This document shows, piece after piece, positions 11,003 to 21,416 of a DNA stretch of 64,000 nucleotides; position 1 is the first letter of the stretch, and every line of letters begins with the position of its first letter. This DNA is from Pseudoneurospora amorphoporcata. Its lineage: Eukaryota > Ascomycota > Sordariomycetes > Sordariales > Sordariaceae. The position numbers were made by a program, and so were the translations under genes. The notes under the pieces were generated by a model that was not told where the DNA came from, did not search any database, and saw only the letters and a program-made list of their open reading frames with translations. Location: contig MU859194.1 of assembly GCA_033297205.1 (NCBI GenBank), positions 1-64,000 of the forward strand, written 5' to 3'.

Positions 11003-14000
11003 CTACCCCAACGTCCTCCCCAACCCCCAACTCCACCCCCCCTCAACCCTCATCCTCTCCCTCGCCTCCCTATCTCTGCACACCTCCTCCTCCGTCAACC
11101 GATCCTGCCCCTCCCAATTCGCGCTGCTCGTCCTGGCCCTAAACCGATGATGCCGACTCTTATCCTTGCTAAACACCTCCTCCATGTTCAGCGGCGCCGG
11201 CGGCCCGAAAATCACCATCGGATCGAGCTGTTCCTGCGCCAGGAGCTGCGCCTTGAGGAAAGGACTGTCCGTCCAGTTACCCCCATTGAGAGAAGAACGC
11301 AGGTTGGGGTTGGATGTGGACGGGCGGGGCGTGTCGACGCCATCTTCGTCGTCGGTTTGGATCTCGGGAAGCTCGATCGAGTCGCCGGCTGCCATGGCGG
11401 CGAGGCGGGGCGAGGTGCGCGATGGTTTGGTGGCTGAGGCGAGGGCGCGGGCGGCAGGGCCACCCGGGCGCGCTGGGGTTTGGAGCGCATGGCGGGAAGA
11501 CCCGGCTTGAGCGGCGGAAGAAGGACCACCGGCGCCGTTGGGGTTAGAGGAGGCAAAGGGGATGTGGTTGCCCTTTTGGAACTGGGCCGTGTCGAGGGCG
11601 TGGCCCGTCTTGATTTGATTGACCGTTGTCTTCTTGAAGAGGTCGACTGTCCGCGATGGAGGGGGCGGAGCGTGCGGGACGTTGTTGTAGTTGCTGGCGA
11701 AGATGGACTTGCTCGTGGTGGTAGTCGACAGGTCCTTCTTGAACCCAACTGAGGGTTGTCTAACGGGTGCCGAAGGTCTAACTCCCGAAGGTCGAACAGC
11801 TGAAGGCCGGACTGGCGCCCCCCTGATGCTCCTTTGCTGTTGGGTACTACCCTCAGCCATTTCGATATCCGCATCAAAGTCTTCCGATACACGAATCCGT
11901 TTCGAGTCCTGATGTGCCTCTTGCACCTGCTGCACTTGCGTCAAGGGACGCTTCGAAGCCGCCTTCCCCAGCACAGCATTAACTGGTCGACTATCATGCA
12001 GCGTCGAACCAAGACGAGAATTAGGCCTGGACGGTTGCCTGCTCTCCGCCAAATGATCCGGTGGTCCATTAGGCTGGGACCTCGGCGGCGGGGGTGGTGC
12101 ACGGGTCCGCTTAGCTTGCTCAATCGCGGCCTTCTTAGCTGCCGCGGCTTGCTTGCGCTGCTCTTCCTCCTTCATCTCAGCCCTCTTGCGCTCGTTTGCC
12201 TCTTTTTGGTCGCGCCTGCGCTGGATCTCGCGCTCCTCTTGCTCCTTTTGCTTGGCCGCTAGCTCCAGGGCTTTGGGCCGCCCGACAGTCGAAGAATAAG
12301 ACCCCTTAAGACTCTGCAGGGAAGGCTTCTTGGTGAGCGAAGACGTGCTGGCCTTGCTCACGAGTTGCTGCCTTCCGTGCGACTGACCTAGGCTCTCCTG
12401 GCTGGTTGTGCTAAGAACACTGTTGGTAGAAGTGTGGAATGCTCCCTGCTGGGAGCTGGTGGTGTTGACGCGGATGCGAGTCGGGGCGGGCTTGGCCCTC
12501 GTCAAGGCCTCCTTCGTGGGCCTAACAGGTCGCTTGATACCGGTGCCACGGGAGGCTTGAGCAGATGGAGGTCGGGGAATCGACTGAGGTGGCTTCGTCG
12601 AGATAGTAACGTCTGCCATATCGACATCGGCCTCCTCCTTTTCGGCATCACCCTGCTTGGCTCCTCTGCGAAGACTAGTCCGAGTAGCTTTCTTGGGGCT
12701 CTTGGGTGCCGATTTCGAAGGCCCGGGTGTCTCCAACAACTGCTTGGACTGTGGTCGTGCCTTGGCAAGCTTTTCCTGCTCCCTCTGCTCAGCCGCACGT
12801 CTCTCCATCTCCACCTGTCTCTCTTGCTCTTGCTGGAAGAGACGGGCTTTTTCCGCCTCCTTCTCGCGCATCTTCTCAAACTTCTCGTTCTGCTTGGCAT
12901 ATTGCTTGGCCTCCTTCTCTTCCTTTTTCTTTTCCTTCTCGCGTTCTTCCGCCTCCTTTCTTTCCCTCTCGCTCAATGCTCGAGTCTTGCGCGTGGCTCG
13001 GATGGGGGTGGCGGCTACGGGGGCCTCGGCCTGTGCATGGTGAGATAGATCAGGATAGACGACATTGTCGGCTGTCTTGAAAGAAGCGTCGGATAAACTG
13101 TGGTTCTCTTCCAGTCGAGCAGTCGAAGGGGTTGTAAAGAGCCCCGTCAGTTTCGCTTCCGCAGTGGAAGGTGCACTGGTCGGAAGAAGTCCCTTGGATG
13201 ACTTCATAAGGGATGAAAACTTGTTCTTGACCCTCTCCAACGTGTTTCCGTGGAATGCCTTGGAGGGAGACTTGAAGGGCGAAGCAGGTTCGTCCGCTGG
13301 CATCTTGTGGAGGTTGGAAGTAGATGCAGATGCCTCCTTCTTGGGGCTGGCGCTATGTGGCACGGAAAGCTCGTTCAAGTTCGGTAGCATGGGAACAGAA
13401 GCCGATTTGATATGTGCTGAAGAAGTGGCAGGTGGTTCCTGGATGACGGGCGCTTTACTTGGTGAGTCGTGCCTGTTCTCCATGAAGGATTCTCCCAGGG
13501 TCGGGGATGCCTCCCTTGCGAACAAGTTCATTCCTTCCATTGGTTGACTTAACCTCGTGTCTTTACGCGCATTCCACATCATGGGGGTGGACATATCCGC
13601 TCCCTTGCTGGGAGGCCCAATCCAGTCATCATCGTCGTCCAGCGGGAATGCTCCAGGTGTGGGAAATGCCCTTGGAGTAACCGCAGGTGGCTTCTTGGGT
13701 GAGGATTTGGTGGGCTCCGGAACGGGTTGTGTCGTTGGGGCCTGTGAAGTCGATGGGGGTTGCTGTGCCGGCAAGAGGTGAGCTATCGATTTCGATGGTC
13801 TCGGTCCCATTGACTGGCCCTTGCCCAGCATGCTGATCTGGTCCTGCAATCGCTGGGTGTATGATTTACCAGTCCTTGGTTCCTGAGTGTGATCCTCATC
13901 AACATCCATTTCATCGTCGTCGTCATCGTCGAAATCCTGTCGGGTAGTATGGCCAAGACTCTTGCCTCCAGTTTGGCGGTGGTAGAATGAGGTTCGCGTT

Positions 14001-15838
14001 ACGTCGACATGGCTAGTCCTCGACATCCTATTATTACCGAGGCTCTTCTTAGAGGTCATCGGCTCGCGTGCGGGAAGCGATGCAAAGTTCAGACTGCTCA
14101 GGCGCTTAACCGGGCTAATAGGGCTAGAGGCTTCCATGGATGAGTTGGCGTCATCATCCACCTTGTCGTCCGCTTGGTCATTCACAATATTCTCTCCAGG
14201 CTGGGCTTGTTGTACAACGGGCGCTGGAGTCTTGGGTTGCTGCTCGACGACTGACGCCTTCTCGGGCGATTTCTTCTTGGGTGACTTTATCGGGGAAGCC
14301 GCCTTTTCCGGAGAATCATCATCCACAGGCGATTCCTCCTCTTCAACATTCATGGCCTTCAAAGGGGAGAGAATCTTTTCTGGTGAAGGAGCCTTCTGAG
14401 GGGAGGCCATCTTGACCGGGGAAAGTCTCTTGGCGGGAGAAAGACGGTTTTCTAGCGATGCGGGCTTTTGAGGCGAGGGGGCTTTAACCGGCGAGGCAGC
14501 CTTCTTCGGGGAAGGCGCATGGATAGACCTGGTGGGCGACGGGATGAGCATATGGACTGGGCTACTAGACCTAGCCACATCAAGCTCGGGCGAGGGAAGT
14601 CGGGGGTATTGAACGGTAGGCTGGACAGTTTCTTCTGAAGGTTGTGTCTCTTCCGGTAGTTCGGCTGTCTCCTGCGATACGGGACTGGCGTGCTGTTCCG
14701 GTTCAGTGGGAGCTGGTTGAAGTCCAAGATCCTGTGACTCTTTCTCCTGCTCTGGTTCCTCCTGCGTCGGTTCCTGGTCAAGCTCCTGTGACGGCCGTAT
14801 TAAATCCTCTGTCTGCTCCTGTGTGGGCTCCTGCGATGGTTGTTGTGACGGTTCCTGCGTCGACTGTTGAGTGAATTCCACCGTCGGCTCTTGCGCTGGT
14901 TCTCCCATATCGACATCGGCATCGACAACCTTGTCGACCTCATCAACATCCATGATATCCAGCTGCTGACTGCCGTAGTACCCGGAATCGGTGGCCTTGA
15001 CGGGGGTGGGCGACTTGGATAGAATTGGTAGAGGGGAGCCATTGAGATGTTTTATGGGGCTTCTGACTTTGGACGGGGTAGCAGTGACTGGTTTTGCTGG
15101 ACTCGGGGGTGGTCGCATGGGCGTGTTGTTCGGCTTGAGGGGGCTCGGTTGTCGTGATGGCGCGGCGACGCTCTTGGCTGGGCTTGGCGACTTTGCAGCT
15201 GAGGCAACACCCGATTTTCGCGGGCTCACACGGCGCGTCGAGGGAGTGGTGGGATTCTTGGGGACATGGGCTTCGTCATCAGCTTCGGCATCGGCATCGG
15301 CTTCTGGCGTATCGGGCCTGATCTTGGGCGTCCATGACGAGTTGTTGTTCGCGGGCGGGGCGAGGACGAAGGGATTTGGTGATCCTTGGGGGGTAGCTGA
15401 AAAGATGCTGGCCAAGGGCTGCTGCATGTTAGAACCAATCATTAATCTTTTGTCGCTCGTTGCAGAAAGGCGCTGCTGTCTAGACTTAGATGCTTACCAC
15501 TCGGACTTGGGTATTTGGTGCTTTGCGAAGTGTACGTGGCGTCTTGCCTCGTGGTCGCGCTGGTGTCTTGAAGATTTCCGCCATGTTCCTGTTTCTTGGT
15601 CAGCTACCATAGACAAGACAAACATAACATGGTCGCCGTCGCGCGCAAAAGACACGCACATTTGGTTCTCGCCCGAGAAGATGTCGTCCATGTGCTCGTT
15701 CAGCCAATCCATCTCATTGCGCGCGGCATACGAGAACTCTTCGACTTCCTCCTCTGCAACCTTGAGCGCAGATGCGCGCTCTTCTGCAATCCATGCTACC
15801 GACCCGACGGGCAGACGTGGTGGCTTGCGCATCGCCAT
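11003..15838 (-). CDS. sli15: INCENP/Sli15-type inner centromere protein (chromosomal passenger complex)
   Basis: Three exons: 15838-15660, 15588-15498 and 15421-11003, with GT-AG introns of 71 and 76 bp that join in frame to give about 1562 residues. The ATG at 15838 opens an N-terminal helical segment, the part that in INCENP binds Survivin/Borealin partners. The middle is disordered, with many S/T-P-x-K sites and an SQ/TQ cluster. Two highly charged E/R/K-rich helical stretches (about 12700-12985 and 12100-12275) resemble the INCENP single alpha helix. The C terminus has the IN-box: LPEIQTDDED, then WTDSPFLKAQL and DPMVIFGP at about 11170-11375, which binds and activates Aurora B/Ipl1 kinase (established for the family). 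It diverges from uvs-2 across 870 bp. The IN-box is diagnostic; the functions of the two added site clusters are inference. Confidence 0.9.
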
Positions 15839-16708
15839 TTTTGCTGTTTGTTTACTTTGGCGCCAAAAGTCAACAAACCGGATAAGCGAAGGGAAGGGCG
15901 ATGCGGAAAGCTAAAAAACCAGGCAATGAAGGAAAACGAAATGGCAACAAAATAGTTAGAGCATTGGTATAATTGATCAAGGAATGGGAGGTGGTCGACG
16001 AGGTTGGCGATGTGGTGGTGGTGGTTGTCGGAGGGATGACGGGAATTGAAATGCGAGGGATTGGAGATGGAGTTTCTGTGTTGCTTTGTTGCCGGACCAA
16101 GCCCGCTGTTGTCCAAGTCATGGCTCCACCAATCCGCTTTGGTCTTTGTTTTGATTGACGCCCAAAGAGGAATGGTCTGGGCTGAGGAGCAGAGGTGGGG
16201 CGGGGTTTCGGCTCCCAATGTTGCAGCGCTTTTGCGCCCGGAAGGTTCCCCAGAACAACCCGCTGCACGCCTTCCCGTCGCCAATTCACGTGCAGGCCCC
16301 GTCATTACGTTACCCTGTTAGGGATAATTACTGTCTCTAAAGGTCTGTCAAGGGATGACCACAAAGAGGTGCAAAGCCATGATATGACAATGAAGAATAC
16401 TCCAAGATCCTACGTGATGGTTTGGATATCTTCCAAGAAGAAGCAGCAATGCATAACTGCAGATAATCGTGAGTATATACACTGGTCGCTGTTCGGTCCC
16501 TGTCGTGAGACTCGGCCTGAGAGTGTAAATACACTGTAATGCGAGGGCTGTTTCTCATTGACTTGAATTCTCCCACTCAAGAAAGTCGCGACCAGCACAT
16601 TCAACTTGCAGACATCGCGTCTCACATCTTCCGTCTCCACCAACAAAGAACTTGGATATCAGTCATTTCAACCTCAGTTTCGCCATTCACCGTACCCAGC
16701 AATTGAAC
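15839..16708. other. Divergent promoter region of INCENP and uvs-2
   Basis: No coding sequence is recognised. The two genes are read outward from this 870-bp stretch, so it holds both promoters and leaders. I could not identify a convincing TATA element or known binding site. Confidence 0.5.
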
Positions 16709-18252
16709 ATGCAAGTCTTTAGCGATGAAGCCGTCAACGTGCCCGACTCGACCGACTGGCTGGGCACTCCCCTCGCATGCCTGATGCCCGTCGAACAAGC
16801 CTTCCGCTGTCACGTCTGCAAGGACTTTTACGACTCTCCCATGCTCACATCCTGCAACCACACCTTTTGTTCCTTGTGCATTCGAAGATGTCTGTCCGTT
16901 GACAGCAAGTGCCCACTATGTCGGGCAACCGACCAGGAATCCAAACTCAGAGGGAACTGGGCTTTGCGCGAAGCCGTCGAAGCCTTCACCAAGTCCCGAC
17001 GAGCCATTCTCGACTTTGCCAGAGCACCACCACCAGCCCTTCAATCACCGACAGAGCAGTCAAATTCACCAACAAAACGAAAGGCGACCGAAATGGATGG
17101 TGCCAAAGAGGAGGACCAAGAAACCAAGAGACCTAGAAGGTCAACCCGATCGACAAAAACCCGGGCCGCTGAGTTGACAGCAGCGATACTACAAGAAGAG
17201 GAAGACACCACACCATCAGCCGATCCAGATTACGTCGACCAACCACCCGGTTTGTTTTCCTCCTCTCCTTCTCGCCCTTCCATCATCATCACCACTAACG
17301 CCCCGCACCAGACGACGGCCTAGTAGCCTGCCCCATCTGCCTCACCCGCATGAAAGAACAGCAAGTCGACCGCCACATCGACACCTCCTGTCCCGGTTCT
17401 CCCCAGGCAGCTGCATCCAAACGACAAGCCGCCGTCGCTCAAACACCACAACCACCATCTACCTTCCCATCCTTCAACAACCGCCTGGGACAAAGCACAC
17501 AGCCGCAAAAGCCACCCGAACGCCTCCCCGCTCTAGCCTACTCTATGCTTAAAGACACCGCCCTGCGCAAGAAACTCTCCGAACTCGGTCTCTCCACCCA
17601 CGGTTCTCGCCAACTTCTCGAAAAGCGACACAAGGAGTGGATAACCCTCTGGAACGCCAACTGTGATTCCTCGCGGCCCAAAAAGCGGTCCGAGCTGTTA
17701 AGGGATCTAGACGAATGGGAACGAACAGTAGGAAATCCTGGCGGAGGCTCGAGAATCGGTGGTATTGGTATGACAATAGGAGGAGGAGCGGGGCAGGGAC
17801 CCATGGCGAGGGCACAAGCTGCCGGCGCGGAGATCAAGGACAAGGAGTTTGATGGGAAAGCGTGGGCGAATCGGTATGGAGATAGTTTTGGAGATTTGAT
17901 TAAGCAGGCTAGGAAGGGGATTAAGAGACAGACGTTGGATGGGGGAGCGAACTCGGGCGAGAGCGCAAAGGAGAAGAAAAAGGAGACTGAGGCTGAGACT
18001 GAGAAAGAGGACACGCCAGCGGATCTACTACCTAGAACTAGACCAGACGGAGATGGCGAGAGCAGCGTGGCGCCACCAACACCGATGGATATCGTCCCGC
18101 CATCAAGTCCACCACGACTGGATGAGCAGGGGGGTGATACCGGTATGGATGATGAACAGCAAGTAATACCCGGGACACCAGAGAAGGGGAATTCAAAGTG
18201 GGAGACATCACAACAGCAAAAACAGCAACCACCAATAGCTGGGGATGCGTAG
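16709..18252 (+). CDS. uvs-2: Postreplication-repair E3 ubiquitin ligase RAD18 / UVS-2
   Basis: Two exons, 16709-17249 and 17312-18252, with a 62-bp intron that joins in frame to give 493 residues. A C3HC4 RING finger lies at residues 34-71 (C34, C37, C49, H51, C54, C57, C68, C71). A C2HC ubiquitin-binding zinc finger starts at residue 187 just after the splice junction. A SAP DNA-binding motif follows at about residues 245-290. This order is that of RAD18, which with the E2 Rad6 monoubiquitinates PCNA at stalled forks (established). In Neurospora the gene is uvs-2, whose product is of about this length. The C-terminal 200 residues are acidic and disordered. Without splicing, the frame would end before the second zinc finger, which supports the intron. 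Confidence 0.95.
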
Positions 18253-18891
18253 TAAAAAGGAGCCGAATAAAAATCAAAGAGACATCCAGATCCAGGACTA
18301 TGAATGAGCACGATCATCAAACCCCTTTCTTCTTCTTTTCACTGAGTGTGAACTTTTGGCAAGCGTTCTGCATAGCGCGGATTCTATTTATTGTCGCGCA
18401 CATTGTGCTACAATTTGGCTTTGGACACAACATACGTCCACTGTGCAGACAATGAATCAATCATAGCGCACCATGTACGTGGGTTTACATCGCTCACCGA
18501 GATTAGTAGACTGAAACCTACGCGCAACTATAATAGAGGGAATAAACACTTGTACCACTCCACGCCGAGCTGTCTTGGCGAATGCGCAAAAGTGAGAGGA
18601 GAGATAACAAGGGGAAAATAAGGGCCATCCACGGAACAGGAGGAGCAGAACCGAGAAAGATGCAAAAAAAACAGCACCTGGGATTCGCCGAATCACCGAC
18701 TCTACTTCCGTTTACTTCATTGCACCATCCCTCAACTGTGGTTGCCCGTCCAGACTGTGTAGATACTCACCCGATTCTTTCAAGTTGGGTATCCTTCAAC
18801 TTTAACTTATCCCGCCGGCCTCAAATACAACTTGAAATGTCTCTCTTTTGCACCCACCCACCCGCCCGCGCCGCTCAGCTCAGCTCAAAAC
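18253..18891. other. Convergent 3' region between uvs-2 and the RNase H2C gene
   Basis: About 640 bp between two converging genes. I see only 3' untranslated-type sequence. Confidence 0.5.
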
Positions 18892-19192
18892 TCAAAACGA
18901 GTGAACCCTCTCCGCAAAGCCAATCCACTCCTCCACCCCCTTCACGTATGGATCCGCAGTGGCGTCTGCCAGGAACTCGTGTCCCCAGACCACCAACTCT
19001 GCAAACTCTGCTTGGATTTGCATTTGCATTTGCATTTGTCCTCCCAGAGGTACTTCCGGTTCCGGTTGGGAATTATCATCACCAGCCCCAGATTCCGGTT
19101 TTTCGAGGTCCATGATTTCGAGGTCGTTGTCGTTGTCGTTTTCCATCACAAAGGACATTTCGTGAGCTAGTCGTCGTCGTGGCTGCTGCTGG

Positions 19193-19236
<44 letters not shown>

Positions 19237-19615
19237 CTGTTGTTGTTTTTTTTGGGACTGCCCCTGCTTGGGGGCTTTTGAGGCAATGACGCCTTTGTAG
19301 CCAGAGGGCAGAGGCAAGGTTTTGCCGTGGAGTTTGCGGCCGCGGAAGTAAGACACTTTTAGGCCATCTGGGGTTTGTGTTAGTACTATCCATGTATTTA
19401 TTGCCTTGGAGATATGCGTGCGTGCGACAAAGGGAAAAGAGGGTTATATATTTACCCTCTTCACGCGGATTCCAAAATGAGTCGGTGGGTTCTACGGATC
19501 CGTCGTGGTGGATGCGGCAGGGGAGAAGGTTGGGTGTTGTTTTTGGAAGGGGGGTTGAGGTGTTGGAGGAGGAGGAGGAGGTGGTGGTCGTGAAGGCGAG
19601 GATTGGTTGGGACAT
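18892..19615 (-). CDS. rnh203: Ribonuclease H2 non-catalytic subunit C-like protein
   Basis: Two exons, 19615-19456 and 19367-18892, separated by an 88-bp intron (donor GGTAAAT, branch ACTAAC, acceptor CCCCAG), giving 211 residues. The N terminus has an LLPCRIHHDG-type strand; across the junction there is a conserved FRGRKLHGKTLPLPSGYKG block, characteristic of the fungal RNase H2 subunit C fold. Subunit C pairs with B to support the catalytic subunit A, which removes ribonucleotides from DNA (established for the complex). Between the core blocks is a Gln/Asn repeat made by a six-base microsatellite. The C-terminal part contains a conserved-looking LVVWGHE region. Start at ATG 19615. I am fairly sure of the family and less sure of the exact C terminus. 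Confidence 0.8.
19194..19240 (-). repeat. GGTTCT hexamer array encoding alternating Asn-Gln
   Basis: About seven tandem GGTTCT units on the plus strand, read on the minus strand as Asn-Gln pairs inside the RNase H2C gene and flanked by a Gln run. Confidence 0.85.
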
Positions 19616-21416
19616 TGCGCCTTGTACTACTGCTTAGAGGGGTGTCCTTGAGATGCTTTTTGTGGAGTGGTTGAGATGGATATGGTGATGATCAAGTCGA
19701 GTGAGCTGTGAGTGAGACGTGAATGTTCAACTGGAAAACGCGTCCGAGGGTCACAAATGCAGGGAACGCACGGATCACTTGCTTAATTGCTTGCATTCAG
19801 GGGACGTGCGGTTAACCCTAACCCCGGACACTATTTCTGTGCCTGGGGTCCGATCGTTGGCGACGAGGATCGAGGAGACACTCCATCATTACATGGACAA
19901 GAACTGTTTTGTGACTTTTCACTACCCGTGGTTGGACATCTCGAAGCAATCATCTCAATACTCAACCGTGCTTGTCAGACCAGTCAACAAAGTGCAATGT
20001 CCAAAGAGTACAAAGAGGCAAAACCACCGCCCACCAGACATTCAAATTCTTCCCCACGACACCACCCACAGGCAGCCATCGCAGTGAAAAAAAAAAACTG
20101 GATTGTAGTCAATCAGAGCTTGACTGAGCTCAAATGAGCAAACCAAAAATTATGGCCGGACCCCCACCGAAGCAGAGATACATGACAGCAAAACAAACTC
20201 TCGCGTTGTGCAATGGTCGTTGAGTTGCCGCCGCCATACTACGCGGGGATTTTGAGCTCCCACGCAGTCAACCGTTTCACTTGAGGGAAAAAAGAGAAAA
20301 AGGAGTGGAAAAGGTAAAGGGGATGGGGAGGTTAAATAGACCTGAAGCTGGGCTGGGGACGCCGGGGACGGTTTGGGAAATCGGCAGTGGGAATAGGTTG
20401 GGAACGAGAAGTTGAGAAGGAGGAGTCTGGAGAGGGACGGGTTGTTGCCTCTGTTGAGGATACTGTTGGCAAGTTGTCGGGTGTCTTGGAGAGACTCCGG
20501 GAAGTCTCGATGCGCTGGAGACTCGGGTTGATAAGGTGTATCCGAGTGGTTGTTTCTCCTTTTCCTCGCCAAGTGGCACTTTGACGGCAAGCTCGACGTC
20601 GCCTTTGACTTGTTTCCAGTTTCTGCTAAGTAGTAAGAAATTGAGCAGGAGGAAGCATCAACGCTGACGCTTTCGAAGGACGACTGGGTGGTTACCAGAC
20701 TTAGAGAGTTTGCCTGATCCGGGTTCGGAAGGCAAGTCTGACCACGACCAGACCTTGGCAGCCGGCTTTTCGACATAGAGGTACCCGCCGCCTTTTATTT
20801 GGGTGATGATTCTTGCCTTTTGTTTGTCGCCAGGTGCCTGCCTAATCTGGGAGAGGTCGTTCTTGCGGTTTCAAGTTGCGCAAAAAATCACCCCTCGGCT
20901 ACCAAAGGCTTGTCGCGTTCGCACCTGCCCAAGTGGAAGTCATGCGGTCTTGCTTCAGGTGTGCCTTCCTTATTTGCATCAGAAATGCTTCTCAATGAGG
21001 CCCTCACCGCAGAGACAGAACATTAAAGACTCGCGTGGGGCGAGAGATTGCCCACCAATGCATCCTTGCCAGGCGCCCCAAATATTGGACATTTCAACAT
21101 CACTTTTCAGCACTTGACTTACATCCTATAGTACAGCCTTTCTGATATTCCTACACTCGTTATTCTCGTCTATCTCCTCTTATTGCCGTTGACCGAGTTC
21201 TATTGTTGACCCGCCAACTGGACCTGACACTCTTTCATCCCAACCCCTTCCATACCTCACCGCCACCTTTTCTGCTCAATACCTGCGCAAATTCACGCGT
21301 CAGACACAATAGCGCGTCTGCTATTCACACGGATCTGAAGCCTTCGACCCCAACCTTTTCTGGTGGCTCAGACCAACTCTCGACGCTTCTTTTTCGATAC
21401 AAAATATCTCAACGAC
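19616..21416. other. Divergent region upstream of RNase H2C and the cyclopropane-synthase-like gene
   Basis: A 1.8-kb stretch. It contains one minus-strand frame of 208 codons with an ATG at 20776 (to 20150). The protein is Ser/Pro-rich with no recognisable domain. An overlapping frame (20579-20277) reads a more protein-like VELAVKVPLGEEKEKQPLG segment after a possible acceptor (CTTAGCAG). A spliced minus-strand gene is possible but not established. A telomere-like TTAACCCTAACCCC lies at 19812-19825. Confidence 0.3.

Noticed and set aside
14991..15914. 307-codon plus-strand open frame opposite the INCENP N terminus
   Set aside because: It overlaps three exons and two introns of the INCENP gene on the other strand and has no recognisable domain.
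16303..16330. Sequence resembling part of an I-SceI homing endonuclease site (TTACCCTGTTA...GGGATAA)
   Set aside because: Only part of the 18-base site matches and there is no associated endonuclease or mobile intron; taken as chance.
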